Shown piece after piece: positions 1 through 6,729 of a DNA stretch of 15,102 bases. The notes under the pieces were generated by a model. The model saw nothing but the letters and a program-made list of their open reading frames with translations, was not told the DNA's origin and did no database searches. The translations under genes were made by a program, and so were the position numbers. Every line of letters begins with the position of its first letter. The first letter of the stretch is position 1. This DNA comes from JAAZIN01 sp033809435 (GTDB taxonomy: Bacteria > Bacillota > Dethiobacteria > DTU022), in contig JAPXLS010000034.1 of the NCBI GenBank assembly GCA_033809435.1, positions 1 through 15,102 on the forward strand, in the 5' to 3' direction.

Positions 1-410
1 ATGAAAACATTCTTGATAAAGGATTCAACCCCTATCTGTGCGAATATGACCGCCTCTATATAGTGCCTTCTTTCAAAATACCTTGATGCGTACAGCAATA
101 TTTCCCTGGAAAAAAGGAAGGGGTTTGTATTGTTCTGCAGCGCGTTTAAATAGTTTTCGATCTGTTCACAGGCTTCGCCGGGCAGCTCCATTTTGTTGTA
201 GGGTATGTTTTTGCTGATCAAAAACATATCGCTGGAAACCGTCTTCCAATCACCTGCCTGCAGCACCTTGTAAACACAGCTTACTTCGAGATCTGCGCGC
301 GTTACCCGGAACACTTTGATATCGCGGCTGTACATGGTACAGGAGGCGATGATCAGGTTCAACACTTCCAGCAGCTTGTCAAAAACGATGTTCAGATAAT
401 GATCATCCGG
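1..410 (-). CDS. Partial hypothetical protein, HEPN-like helical C-terminal part
   Basis: An open leftward frame enters from the left edge and stays open to about position 452, where the next in-frame codon upstream is TGA (453-455). No convincing start with a ribosome binding site is visible. In-frame GTG (363-365) and ATG (333-335) lack one, so the N-terminus is probably missing. The protein has an amphipathic, helix-rich character. Near the left edge is a stretch like SREILLYASRYFERRHYIEA followed by VIFAQIGVESFIKNVF, which resembles the A-x-x-x-A-x-E helical pattern of HEPN/ApeA-like domains. That resemblance is a weak pattern match. The diagnostic R-x4-6-H of HEPN nucleases is not visible here and could lie outside the window. 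GC content is lower than in the genes to the right. The frame ends against the rightward dehydrogenase fragment, so I suspect a rearrangement boundary near 405-422. Confidence 0.45.
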
Positions 411-421
411 GGAATTCGCCC

Positions 422-754
422 AATCTGGTGGTACATCTGGCAGGATCCCTGCTCAATACAGGGGCCATAGAAAACGCAAAGGGCGCGTTTTATCTATTCG
501 GGCAAGGTCTTTCTCCCTCGGTGCTGCGCTGCATGAGGGCAATTTACGAGGAGAAATTGGCGTTGTTTGAAAAGCTGTCCTACAGAGATAGGTTCAACTG
601 GAATTTCCTCGAGCGCATCATGAATCCCGGGGAATACCCGGGTTATTTTGAACGTTACAGGCTTGAAGATTACCTCGACAACAGCCTTTACAAGAGAACT
701 GTGGAGAGATTATTCGAGGAGCGAAAGCCGGTATATCATGATCATATCCGGTGA
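422..754 (+). pseudogene. C-terminal fragment of an NAD/NADP octopine/nopaline dehydrogenase-like protein
   Basis: This 110-codon frame begins with residues like NLVVHLAGSLLNTGAIENAK and continues with FYLFGQGLSPSVLR. These match the helical C-terminal domain of opine dehydrogenases, whose consensus is roughly HPAGxLLNAGRIE, then FYFYxEGxTPSV, then an xxExLA helix. The NAD-binding Rossmann half expected upstream is absent: the same frame meets TGA at 350-352, and the sequence in between is better explained by the leftward ORF on the other strand. GTG at 428 could act as a start, but it lies inside the conserved core and has no ribosome binding site. The tail (residues after about 60, ending in PVYHDHIR) does not fit the family's usual C-terminus, so the 3' end may also be damaged. 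I read it as a non-functional remnant. An intact small protein of unknown role is less likely. Confidence 0.5.
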
Positions 755-961
755 AGAGCATATCCTTGATGAGACCGATATGGAGGATACGGTGTTCTAT
801 GGCAAATGGGAAAAGGGCGGCCTGTGGGTCTCGGGCCCCGGCACCATCCGCCTTACCGGTTCTACGAATGGGAGGGCAAGCAGTACGCCGTCGGCACTTG
901 TGGATATACCCGATGGGGTCCCGGCGGTGATGGCGCTGGTACGGCCGTAAGGAGGGCTTGA
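738..961 (+). pseudogene. Possible frameshifted coding remnant, unidentified
   Basis: Two overlapping rightward frames look protein-like in succession. From ATG 738 one reads about 35 residues including FYGKWEKGGLWVSGPG. From about 836 the neighbouring frame reads PPYRFYEWEGKQYAVG followed by TCGYTRWGPGGDGAG and stops at TGA 959-961. Joining them needs one frameshift near the C/G run at 833-841. The aromatic-rich, low-complexity-free composition suggests former coding sequence. I do not recognise a family, and no ribosome binding site supports a start. Treat this as a description of the stretch between the dehydrogenase fragment and the LuxR gene, not as a firm gene. Confidence 0.2.
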
Positions 962-972
962 ACGGAGGGGCG

Positions 973-998
973 CCGGCGGGTTTGCCCCGGTCCGCCGG
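973..998. repeat. GC-rich inverted repeat between the remnants and the LuxR gene
   Basis: CCGGCGG (973-979) and CCGCCGG (992-998) form perfect 7-bp arms around a 12-nt loop. It lies just beyond the stop of the leftward LuxR gene, where a terminator would sit, but no T-run follows on either strand. It may be a factor-assisted end or a 3'-stabilising hairpin. Confidence 0.4.
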
Positions 999-1016
999 AA
1001 GTGTTCCTGCCTGCCG

Positions 1017-2426
1017 TCAAGCGCCGGATTGGTTTCTGAGCAGGGTGCTGATCAGCTCGGCCCTGCTGGCCACGTCGTATTTGGAAAAAATATTGCGAAC
1101 GTGGGTTTTTACGGTGCTTTCGCTGATGAAAAGGGCCCGGCCGATTTCGCGGTTTGACTTGCCCGACAGTACCTGCTGGAGCACCTCCTGCTCCCTCAGA
1201 GTCAGCTCTTCAAGGCTTTTGGTCCTCCAGATAACATCCGCTTTCTGTTCCAGATCCATCCGATCGTAGGCCGCCAGATAGGTGTGGCTCTTGAGCAGCA
1301 GCACCAGTTGCCTGTTGAGCGGCGGCAGCAGGACCAGGGTGATGCAGACCACGGTAAGGGCGATCACCGCCACTTCGGCGCCGGGAAGACGGACCGAGGT
1401 GATGCCCACGCCCAGGATATCACCGAGCAATACGCCGAGCACATTGAAAGAGAGGCCAATGCCGAAGATCCGCGCCGGATTCTCGGTATATTCCAGCATC
1501 TCTCCCAGAATGCTCCACCAGAAGAGATCGAAAATGCCGCAGGCGCCGAGCATGAGAGTATCGACAATCAGGTAGCTGCCGGTATCCCGCCCCAGAAGCA
1601 TGAAAGCGATAAAGGCCGCCATGATCATGGCCATGCCCGCGTACAGGATATTGGATCGCCGGGCCTTTGCAGGAAGATTACGCATGATGGCCAGGGCAAT
1701 GATGTAGGGCAGCGCCCAGTACCAGCTGACCAGCCCGGTCAGATGTTCAAAGGCCGGGTTGATCACCTGGTACATCAGGCCCGAATTGATCGTAATGACC
1801 AGAACAAAAAGGCATAGCCACATCAGAGAGCCTTGGGTATGGCCATGGGTCTTGCCTTCTTCTCTGTCCGCACCGGTCTCATCCTTTTCCGGGGGGAGGA
1901 GTGCGATAAAGGTGATGCCGATTACCAGACAGAGCACCGAGAAAGCGAGTCCGCCGAAAGGCGACAGGTGGGCGGCGACCATATTGACGCCGATCATGAT
2001 CACATTGGAATAGATCAACACATCGGCACAGGTTTTTATGCGCTCGTTTTTGGGGGTAAAAGCCTTCAGATAAAAGCCCCATGCGGCCACCGTCCAGCCG
2101 CCGGCATAGCCGCCGGCGATGAGCGCCGCAATCCACAGGGCGGAGGGGACGAAGAAGAAAGGTGCTGTGGCCATGAGGCAGAGGCCGCCGCCGGCGAGGG
2201 CCGCATATCTGGCCCATGTCCGGGATTTCACGAAAAAACCGCAGGAGAAAAGCCCCGCAAAATGGGCCACGATGGCCGCCAGAATGTAAGGGGCGGCCCC
2301 GACCCCGTTCAGTTTCAAAAGGGCGTAGAGTACCTGGCCTTCAAAAAGGAAAGAGAGGATGTACGCAAATATAAAGGAAAAACCAATTACAGAAAAAGCA
2401 CGATTATTGGCGCCGGGCCGATCCAT
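1017..2426 (-). CDS. Membrane-embedded LuxR-type transcriptional regulator (MFS-like N-terminus)
   Basis: The predicted product has 469 residues. Roughly residues 1-385 are a hydrophobic, multi-helix region with the look of a 12-TM major facilitator fold, including a basic/acidic cytoplasmic loop near 185-205. Residues 404-469 are a LuxR-family helix-turn-helix: LTLREQEVLQQVLSGKSNRE, then IGRALFISESTVKTHVRNIF. A membrane-bound transporter-like module that controls a LuxR output domain is a known but poorly studied architecture in anaerobic Firmicutes and Coriobacteriia. It presumably senses a small molecule and regulates nearby genes from the membrane. ATG 2424-2426 is preceded by GGTGAT at good spacing. 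The gene is transcribed divergently from the DUF554 gene, which is a natural candidate target. A plain transporter is unlikely given the clear DNA-binding domain. Confidence 0.9.
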   Translation of the reverse strand: MDRPGANNRAFSVIGFSFIFAYILSFLFEGQVLYALLKLNGVGAAPYILAAIVAHFAGLFSCGFFVKSRTWARYAALAGGGLCLMATAPFFFVPSALWIAALIAGGYAGGWTVAAWGFYLKAFTPKNERIKTCADVLIYSNVIMIGVNMVAAHLSPFGGLAFSVLCLVIGITFIALLPPEKDETGADREEGKTHGHTQGSLMWLCLFVLVITINSGLMYQVINPAFEHLTGLVSWYWALPYIIALAIMRNLPAKARRSNILYAGMAMIMAAFIAFMLLGRDTGSYLIVDTLMLGACGIFDLFWWSILGEMLEYTENPARIFGIGLSFNVLGVLLGDILGVGITSVRLPGAEVAVIALTVVCITLVLLPPLNRQLVLLLKSHTYLAAYDRMDLEQKADVIWRTKSLEELTLREQEVLQQVLSGKSNREIGRALFISESTVKTHVRNIFSKYDVASRAELISTLLRNQSGA

Positions 2427-2660
2427 GAGATCACCTTTTGTTTATCCAGAATGCGGTTCATTCATCATGACCTTGCCATGTATATGTATAGGTTCGCCCG
2501 GCTTCTCCCCGATCCCTGTCAGCGGGATTTATCTTCTACCGGTCCTCCTTGGACTGCCGCCCTGCTCGAACACGATCATGGGCGCCCGGGGTGCGGTGCA
2601 GGGAAGTAAAGTGGAGCAACAGCGCCGGCCCGGCGGGGCGGCGCCGGAGAAAGTGGTATA
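2427..2660. other. Divergent intergenic region between luxR-type and DUF554 genes
   Basis: This 234-bp spacer holds no gene that I can support. It is GC-rich towards the right, where GCGCC (2622-2626) and GGCGC (2640-2644) are inverted around a G-rich loop, just before an extended -10 element. It must hold the promoters of both flanking genes and is the likely binding region of the LuxR-type regulator. I see no confident promoter for the leftward gene. Confidence 0.5.
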
Positions 2661-2662
2661 AT
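2654..2662 (+). promoter_or_regulatory. Extended -10 promoter element for the DUF554 gene
   Basis: TGGTATAAT is a consensus extended -10 (TGn plus TATAAT). No good -35 lies 16-18 bp upstream, which is tolerated for extended -10 promoters. The same nine bases occur at 8691-8699 before the ABC transporter cluster. The element overlaps the ATG at 2661, arguing that this ATG lies at or before the transcript start and is not the translation start. Confidence 0.45.
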
Positions 2663-2693
2663 GGAAAAAAATAAATGCAGAGGGGACCGGATC

Positions 2694-3398
2694 TTGTTAG
2701 GGACCGTAGTCAACGCTGCAGCAATCGCTGTCGGAGCCCTGGTGGGAAATCTTTTGAGGGGCGGCTTTCCCGAAAAATATAAATCGGTGATCATGCAGGG
2801 GGTCAGCCTGGTGGTGATCCTCATCGGCCTCTCCATGGCCCTGCAGAGCGAAAACATCCTGGTGCTGACTCTGAGTATTGTCAGCGGCGGGCTGCTGGGC
2901 GAGGCACTGAGGATCGAGGAGCGCCTCTCCGGCCTGGGAGACAGGCTGGAGGCGCGGTTCAGCGCCGCCGGCGGCCGGGGCGGCAGCCTTTTTACGAAGG
3001 GTTTCGTAACCGCCAGCCTGGTTTTCTGTGTGGGCGCCATGTCGATCATGGGCGCCCTGGAGGGCGGCCTTACCGGAAAGCACACCACCCTTTTCATCAA
3101 GGCCATCATTGACGGGGTGGCGGCAGTTGTATTTGCTTCCACCATGGGGGTGGGGGTGGCTTTCTCGAGCCTGCCGGTATTTCTCTATCAGGGCGCCATT
3201 GCCGCTGCCGCCGTCTACGTGAAGCCCTTCCTGACCGATGCCATGATCGCCGGGATGACTTCAACGGGCGGTTTGCTCATCTTCGGCATCGGGATCAATC
3301 TGTTGACGGGCAAACAGATGATCAGGGTGGGGAACCTGCTGCCCGCCATCTTCCTGTCCATTCTGTTTGTGGTTCTCCTGGGGCACCTTTCATTCTAA
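2694..3398 (+). CDS. DUF554 family membrane protein (YqgA/YdfK-like)
   Basis: From TTG 2694 the product has 234 residues and begins MLGTVVNAAAIAVGALVG, the usual N-terminus of the DUF554 family. About six to seven hydrophobic segments follow, with the family's glycine-rich helices: residues like VVILIGLSMAL, IVSGGLLGEALRIEERL, and FVTASLVFCVGAMSIMGAL. A longer form from ATG 2661 would add 11 polar residues. I prefer TTG because AGAGGGG (2679-2685) sits 8 nt before it and because the upstream ATG falls inside a -10 element. The family's function is unknown; members are inner-membrane proteins proposed to be transporters. Its stop overlaps by 4 nt the stop of the convergent guanine deaminase gene. 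It may be controlled by the divergent membrane LuxR protein. Confidence 0.9.
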   Translation: MLGTVVNAAAIAVGALVGNLLRGGFPEKYKSVIMQGVSLVVILIGLSMALQSENILVLTLSIVSGGLLGEALRIEERLSGLGDRLEARFSAAGGRGGSLFTKGFVTASLVFCVGAMSIMGALEGGLTGKHTTLFIKAIIDGVAAVVFASTMGVGVAFSSLPVFLYQGAIAAAAVYVKPFLTDAMIAGMTSTGGLLIFGIGINLLTGKQMIRVGNLLPAIFLSILFVVLLGHLSF

Positions 3399-4666
3399 AT
3401 ATATCGGGGAGGTATGGGCTGTCCCCGGATGAAGCGGGCGCAGATGTTGCCGGGTTCGCCGGTGTACAGGAATTTTTGCAGACGTTCTTCCATGGAGAGG
3501 CCGGCGGTGATGAGCGGGTTCTCTTCCACGACGAGGGCATCAAAGGCATACCCTTTCTCGAAACTCCCCACCTTGCCGAAAAAACTGCCGCCGCCTTTTG
3601 TTCCCAGGTAGAAGGCTTCCGCCGCGGTCAGCGGTTTGCACTGCGGTTCATGCAGGCTGTAGAGTTTTGACAGCTGGATGGCCCGCGCCGCCACCCGGTA
3701 GAGCGCCGGGTTGTGGCCGGCGCCGATATCGCTGCCCAGCCCCAGCCGGATGCCCCTGTCCAGAAGTTCCCGGATGGGCATGGCCCCGCTGCTCAGATTG
3801 ATATTGGATTCGGGGCAGTGCACCAGGGTAACGGCGCTGTTCTCGATCAGGGCCAGCTCCATCTCCTGCAGGTGGATGGCATGGGCCATCAGGGTGGGGC
3901 TCTGCCCCAGCAGGCCGAATCTGTGATAGACATGGGCGTAGGAGGGTTCGGAGGGGAACAGTTCCCGGACCCAGTCCACCTCCGCTTTGTTTTCGGCAAG
4001 GTGGGACTGCACCGGCAGGTCGTGCCGCCTTGCCAGGCGCCCCAGGGCCTCCAGCAGCGCAGGGGTGGAGGTGGGGGCAAAACGGGGCGTGATGATGGGC
4101 TTTACCAGGGGGTGCCCTTTGTATTCTGCCGCAAGTTCCTCCGTTTCTCTCAGGGAGACAGCTGTTGTTTCCTGCAGGTAGGGCGGGCAGTGGCGATCCA
4201 TGCTCACCTTTCCCACAAAGGCGCCCATGCCTTTTGCGGCCAGCAGGTCAAAAAGGATGGCGGTGCTCTCCTTGTGAACGGTGGCAAATATGGATGCCCG
4301 CAGGGTGCCCACCCGGATCAGCTCATCGACAAAAAGCCCGTAGGCTGCGCGGGCAAATTCCCTGTCGGCAAAACGTCCCTCCAGGGGATAGGTGTGGCGG
4401 TCAAGCCAGGGGATCAGTTCATCATCCAGGCCCACACCGGTTTGGAAGAACTGGGGGGCATGCACATGAAGATCAACAAAACCCGGCAAGATCAGGCGTC
4501 CGGAAAAGTCGTGGAGCGGCAGATGGGAAAATTGCGGCGGCAGCTCGCTGTAAAGCCCCTCCACGCAGCCGCCGGCAACCACAACATGACCGTTCGGGAT
4601 GGTCTGAAAACCCTGCGGCGTGGGTGTGAAGATGATATCTCCCTTGAAAACCAGGTTCGTCGCCAT
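3395..4666 (-). CDS. guaD: Guanine deaminase
   Basis: The 423-residue product belongs to the amidohydrolase superfamily. It hydrolyses guanine to xanthine and ammonia in the cytoplasm. Zinc-site motifs are in order: PGFVDLHVHAPQ with H67 and H69, SHLAEN with H222 and E225, MAHAIHL with H262 and H265, and GLGSDIGAGH with D313. The segment PGFVDLHVHAPQ together with WLDRHTYPLEGRF is typical of guanine deaminases rather than of chlorohydrolases or cytosine deaminases. Length matches the family (about 420-450). ATG is at 4664-4666 with AGGAAGGCGG inside the end of the 5'-nucleotidase gene, whose stop codon is one base upstream, so the two are translationally linked. The pairing suggests a route from extracellular GMP or dGMP to guanosine, guanine and xanthine. 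The nucleoside-cleaving step is not encoded in this window. Confidence 0.92.
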   Translation of the reverse strand: MATNLVFKGDIIFTPTPQGFQTIPNGHVVVAGGCVEGLYSELPPQFSHLPLHDFSGRLILPGFVDLHVHAPQFFQTGVGLDDELIPWLDRHTYPLEGRFADREFARAAYGLFVDELIRVGTLRASIFATVHKESTAILFDLLAAKGMGAFVGKVSMDRHCPPYLQETTAVSLRETEELAAEYKGHPLVKPIITPRFAPTSTPALLEALGRLARRHDLPVQSHLAENKAEVDWVRELFPSEPSYAHVYHRFGLLGQSPTLMAHAIHLQEMELALIENSAVTLVHCPESNINLSSGAMPIRELLDRGIRLGLGSDIGAGHNPALYRVAARAIQLSKLYSLHEPQCKPLTAAEAFYLGTKGGGSFFGKVGSFEKGYAFDALVVEENPLITAGLSMEERLQKFLYTGEPGNICARFIRGQPIPPRYI

Positions 4667-4667
4667 T

Positions 4668-6221
4668 TCAAGCCGCCTTCCTGCAGGCCGGCGGTCGGCA
4701 GAGGGAAGCCGCCCCGGCCGGCAATGAGCAATATTTTTTGATGTAGTCGGCCACGATGCTTTCCAGCGACGGGTACTCTTTCAGAACCCTGCCGGTTTTC
4801 AGCATTTTGTAGCCGTCGCCGCCGCCGGCAATAAAATCGAGGAGTGCGATGCGGTAGTTTTTTTCCGGGACAAGTTTCCGGCCGCCGATGGACACCTCTT
4901 CAATCCTTTGACCCGGTTCCCCGAGGGGATCAAAGCTGAACTGAATCCCGGCCACCTGGGGAAACCTCCCATTTTCAGCGGGATAATCGGCGATGCCGAA
5001 CTCCAGGGCCTGCATCAGTGCGGCGCCGGTGATCTCCTTGACAACGACCCTGTCCACGAAGGGCAGCACTGTCAGAACCTGGCCCATGGTGATCTCGCCG
5101 GCGCCGATGGAATCTCTGATGGCCCCCCCGTTGAGCATGGCCGCTTCGGCGCCGGAAGCCTCCTGCATGGCTTCGGCGATCAGTGTGCCCAGGTTGGTCT
5201 GCGAGGTGCGCACGCGGCTCCTCTCTCCATCCAGCGGGAGGCCGGCCCAGCCGATTACTTCGGCCATGATTTCCTCGCTGTCTTTCTCGACAGCGGCAAC
5301 AAGCGAGCTCATTTCGGCGTCGGCCTGCAGGCTCGTTTTTCCGGTCAGGTGGTGGAGGGCGGCCTTTCTCTCCGTGATTACCCCGCTCTGCAGCTCGAAT
5401 TTCACCATGCCCAGGCATTGCCCCAGTTCACCGGCCTGCACCAGGCAGGTTCCGTTGATCTCCATTCCCTCCTCCAGGGCGACATGGTCGTGCCCCGAGA
5501 TGATAAGGTCAATCCCTTTCACCTGCTGCGCCAGTTCCAGGCAGGTGCCATCGCAGTCGTTGCTGATGGACAGGTGGACCAGCGCGATGAGGAGATCGCA
5601 GCGGCCGCGCAGCTCCGCCACCGCCTCCCGTGCCGCCTCCAGGGGATCCCCGAAGGCAAGGCCGGCCACATTATCGGGATCGGTCTGGTCAACCGTGGCC
5701 GGGGTGGTCAGCCCGAAGATGCCCACCTTGATCCCGTCCAGCTCCCTGATCACATGGGGCGGCAGGATCCTTTGGCCCCCTTCCCGGCGGACATTTGCCG
5801 AGAGCACCGGAAAGAAGGTCATTCGCGACAGTTCAACCAGCCTCTCCCAGCCGTAGTCAAAATCGTGATTGCCGGCGACCATGGCGTCGTAGTGCAGGCA
5901 GTTCATGATTTTTACAATGCTCTTGCCCCGGGAAAGGGTGGCTTCCAGGCAGCCGTGGAAAGCGTCGCCGGCATCGAGCAGCATCACATTCTCTTCGCTT
6001 GCCCTGATCTCTTTTACCTTGGCCGCGATGAGAGTATAGCCGCCGCCGGTGTCATCATCTGCTTTCAATCTGCAGTGGATATCGTTGGTGTGAAGAATGG
6101 TAATGGAAACCCTTTTATCATCCACATCTGCAGCGCCCGGGGCGGCCTGTATCCAGAAAATCCACATGAGCAGCGCCGCCAGGGCCAGGCATAAACCGGC
6201 TGTGAGAAGCTTTCTTTTCAA
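4668..6221 (-). CDS. Secreted or membrane-anchored 5'-nucleotidase / UDP-sugar hydrolase family
   Basis: The product has 517 residues. Residues 1-25 are a signal peptide or signal anchor (K-rich start, then a long hydrophobic core). The N-terminal metallophosphatase domain carries the two-metal motifs HTNDIH (44-49), DAGD (83-86), GNHD (117-120) and GHDH (243-246). The C-terminal 5'-nucleotidase domain (about 335-500) has LNGGAIRDS (363-371) and LPFVDRV (386-392), which bind substrate. It would dephosphorylate nucleotides outside the cell. The start is TTG (6219-6221) with TAGGAGAGAG a few bases upstream; the TAG there is the stop of the purine-permease remnant. The tail after about 500 is proline/cysteine-rich and unlike the family, but no anchor motif such as LPxTG is present. 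It lies directly upstream of guanine deaminase in a purine salvage operon. Confidence 0.9.
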   Translation of the reverse strand: MKRKLLTAGLCLALAALLMWIFWIQAAPGAADVDDKRVSITILHTNDIHCRLKADDDTGGGYTLIAAKVKEIRASEENVMLLDAGDAFHGCLEATLSRGKSIVKIMNCLHYDAMVAGNHDFDYGWERLVELSRMTFFPVLSANVRREGGQRILPPHVIRELDGIKVGIFGLTTPATVDQTDPDNVAGLAFGDPLEAAREAVAELRGRCDLLIALVHLSISNDCDGTCLELAQQVKGIDLIISGHDHVALEEGMEINGTCLVQAGELGQCLGMVKFELQSGVITERKAALHHLTGKTSLQADAEMSSLVAAVEKDSEEIMAEVIGWAGLPLDGERSRVRTSQTNLGTLIAEAMQEASGAEAAMLNGGAIRDSIGAGEITMGQVLTVLPFVDRVVVKEITGAALMQALEFGIADYPAENGRFPQVAGIQFSFDPLGEPGQRIEEVSIGGRKLVPEKNYRIALLDFIAGGGDGYKMLKTGRVLKEYPSLESIVADYIKKYCSLPAGAASLCRPPACRKAA

Positions 6222-6232
6222 CGAACTCTCTC

Positions 6233-6379
6233 CTACTGAAAGCGGATTGTATTATGCCGGTAATCCCGCTGTGATACCCGCTGGATGGCCATGGAATCGC
6301 CCACCGTCTCGATGGTGCCCACAATGGTGATGATGGCAAAGGCAGCCAGCAGGGGCCATGTTTCCGGGGAAAAATTCAT
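6233..6379 (-). pseudogene. 48-codon internal fragment of an NCS2 xanthine/uracil permease
   Basis: A short leftward frame encodes 48 residues and stops at TAG (6233-6235). Its core reads LLAAFAIITIVGTIETVGDS then MAIQRVSQRDYR. This closely matches the central conserved helix of NCS2 purine permeases, which typically reads VGTIETIGDSIAIQRVSWR followed by a DFR-type segment. Normal family members are about 430-550 residues, so both ends are missing. Its ATG (6377-6379) overlaps the STAS gene's TGA as ATGA, and its stop lies inside the ribosome-binding region of the 5'-nucleotidase, so it is neatly embedded in the operon. It is best read as a deletion scar of a purine permease gene that once sat between the STAS and nucleotidase genes. 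A translated small membrane peptide that keeps ribosomes coupled through the operon is a less likely alternative. Confidence 0.7.
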
Positions 6380-6729
6380 CCGTGATCCGGCCCCTGGGAC
6401 AAAAGTTGCACCGCCTCTTCGGGCGAGTCCGCAATGGTGAAAATTTCGGTAAAACCGGCAATATCGAAGACCTCCCGGACATTGGCCGACAGGGCCGCCA
6501 GCGCCAGTTTGCCCTCCAGGCCGGGCATCTTTTTTGCCGCCATGAGCAGCACCCTGAGGCCGGCGCTGCTGATATAGTCCACTGCGGTAAAATCGAGCAC
6601 CAGCCTTTTGGTGCCTGTTTCCAGCGTTGCCAACAATTTTCCTTCCAGTGTTCCCGAGGTTACCGAATCGATCCTGCCCTCGATGGCCAGTACCAGCGCC
6701 TCATCTTTTTTGTACTCCTTGATATTCAT
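6376..6729 (-). CDS. STAS-domain anti-sigma factor antagonist (SpoIIAA/RsbV-like)
   Basis: The 117-residue product is a single STAS domain, the usual length for this family. It shows the N-terminal strand ALVLAIEGRID, a central LVLDFTAVDYISSAGLRVLL, and a C-terminal helix region VREVFDIAGFTEIF. In DYISSAGLR one of the paired serines (the second, by family convention) is the expected phosphorylation site for an RsbW-type kinase. Unphosphorylated STAS proteins bind their kinase partner and release its target. Its start overlaps the stop of the phosphatase/kinase gene by 4 nt (ATGA), so the two are almost certainly made together and form a partner-switching pair. No sigma factor gene is visible in the window, so the output partner is unknown. 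The GHKL-like tails of the two ABC ATPases are a candidate. Confidence 0.92.
   Translation of the reverse strand: MNIKEYKKDEALVLAIEGRIDSVTSGTLEGKLLATLETGTKRLVLDFTAVDYISSAGLRVLLMAAKKMPGLEGKLALAALSANVREVFDIAGFTEIFTIADSPEEAVQLLSQGPDHG

Noticed and set aside
412..448. EcoRI (412-417) and BamHI (443-448) sites as proof of a cloning artefact
   Set aside because: Single 6-bp sites are common by chance; this is kept only as a caution for the junction.
973..998. Inverted repeat as intrinsic terminator of the LuxR gene
   Set aside because: There is no U-tract on the transcript side of the stem.
4908..6194. Long open frames opposite the nucleotidase, and similar ones opposite guaD, the phosphatase and the ATPases
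   Set aside because: They lie antisense to clearly conserved genes and have the composition of mirror frames in GC-rich DNA.
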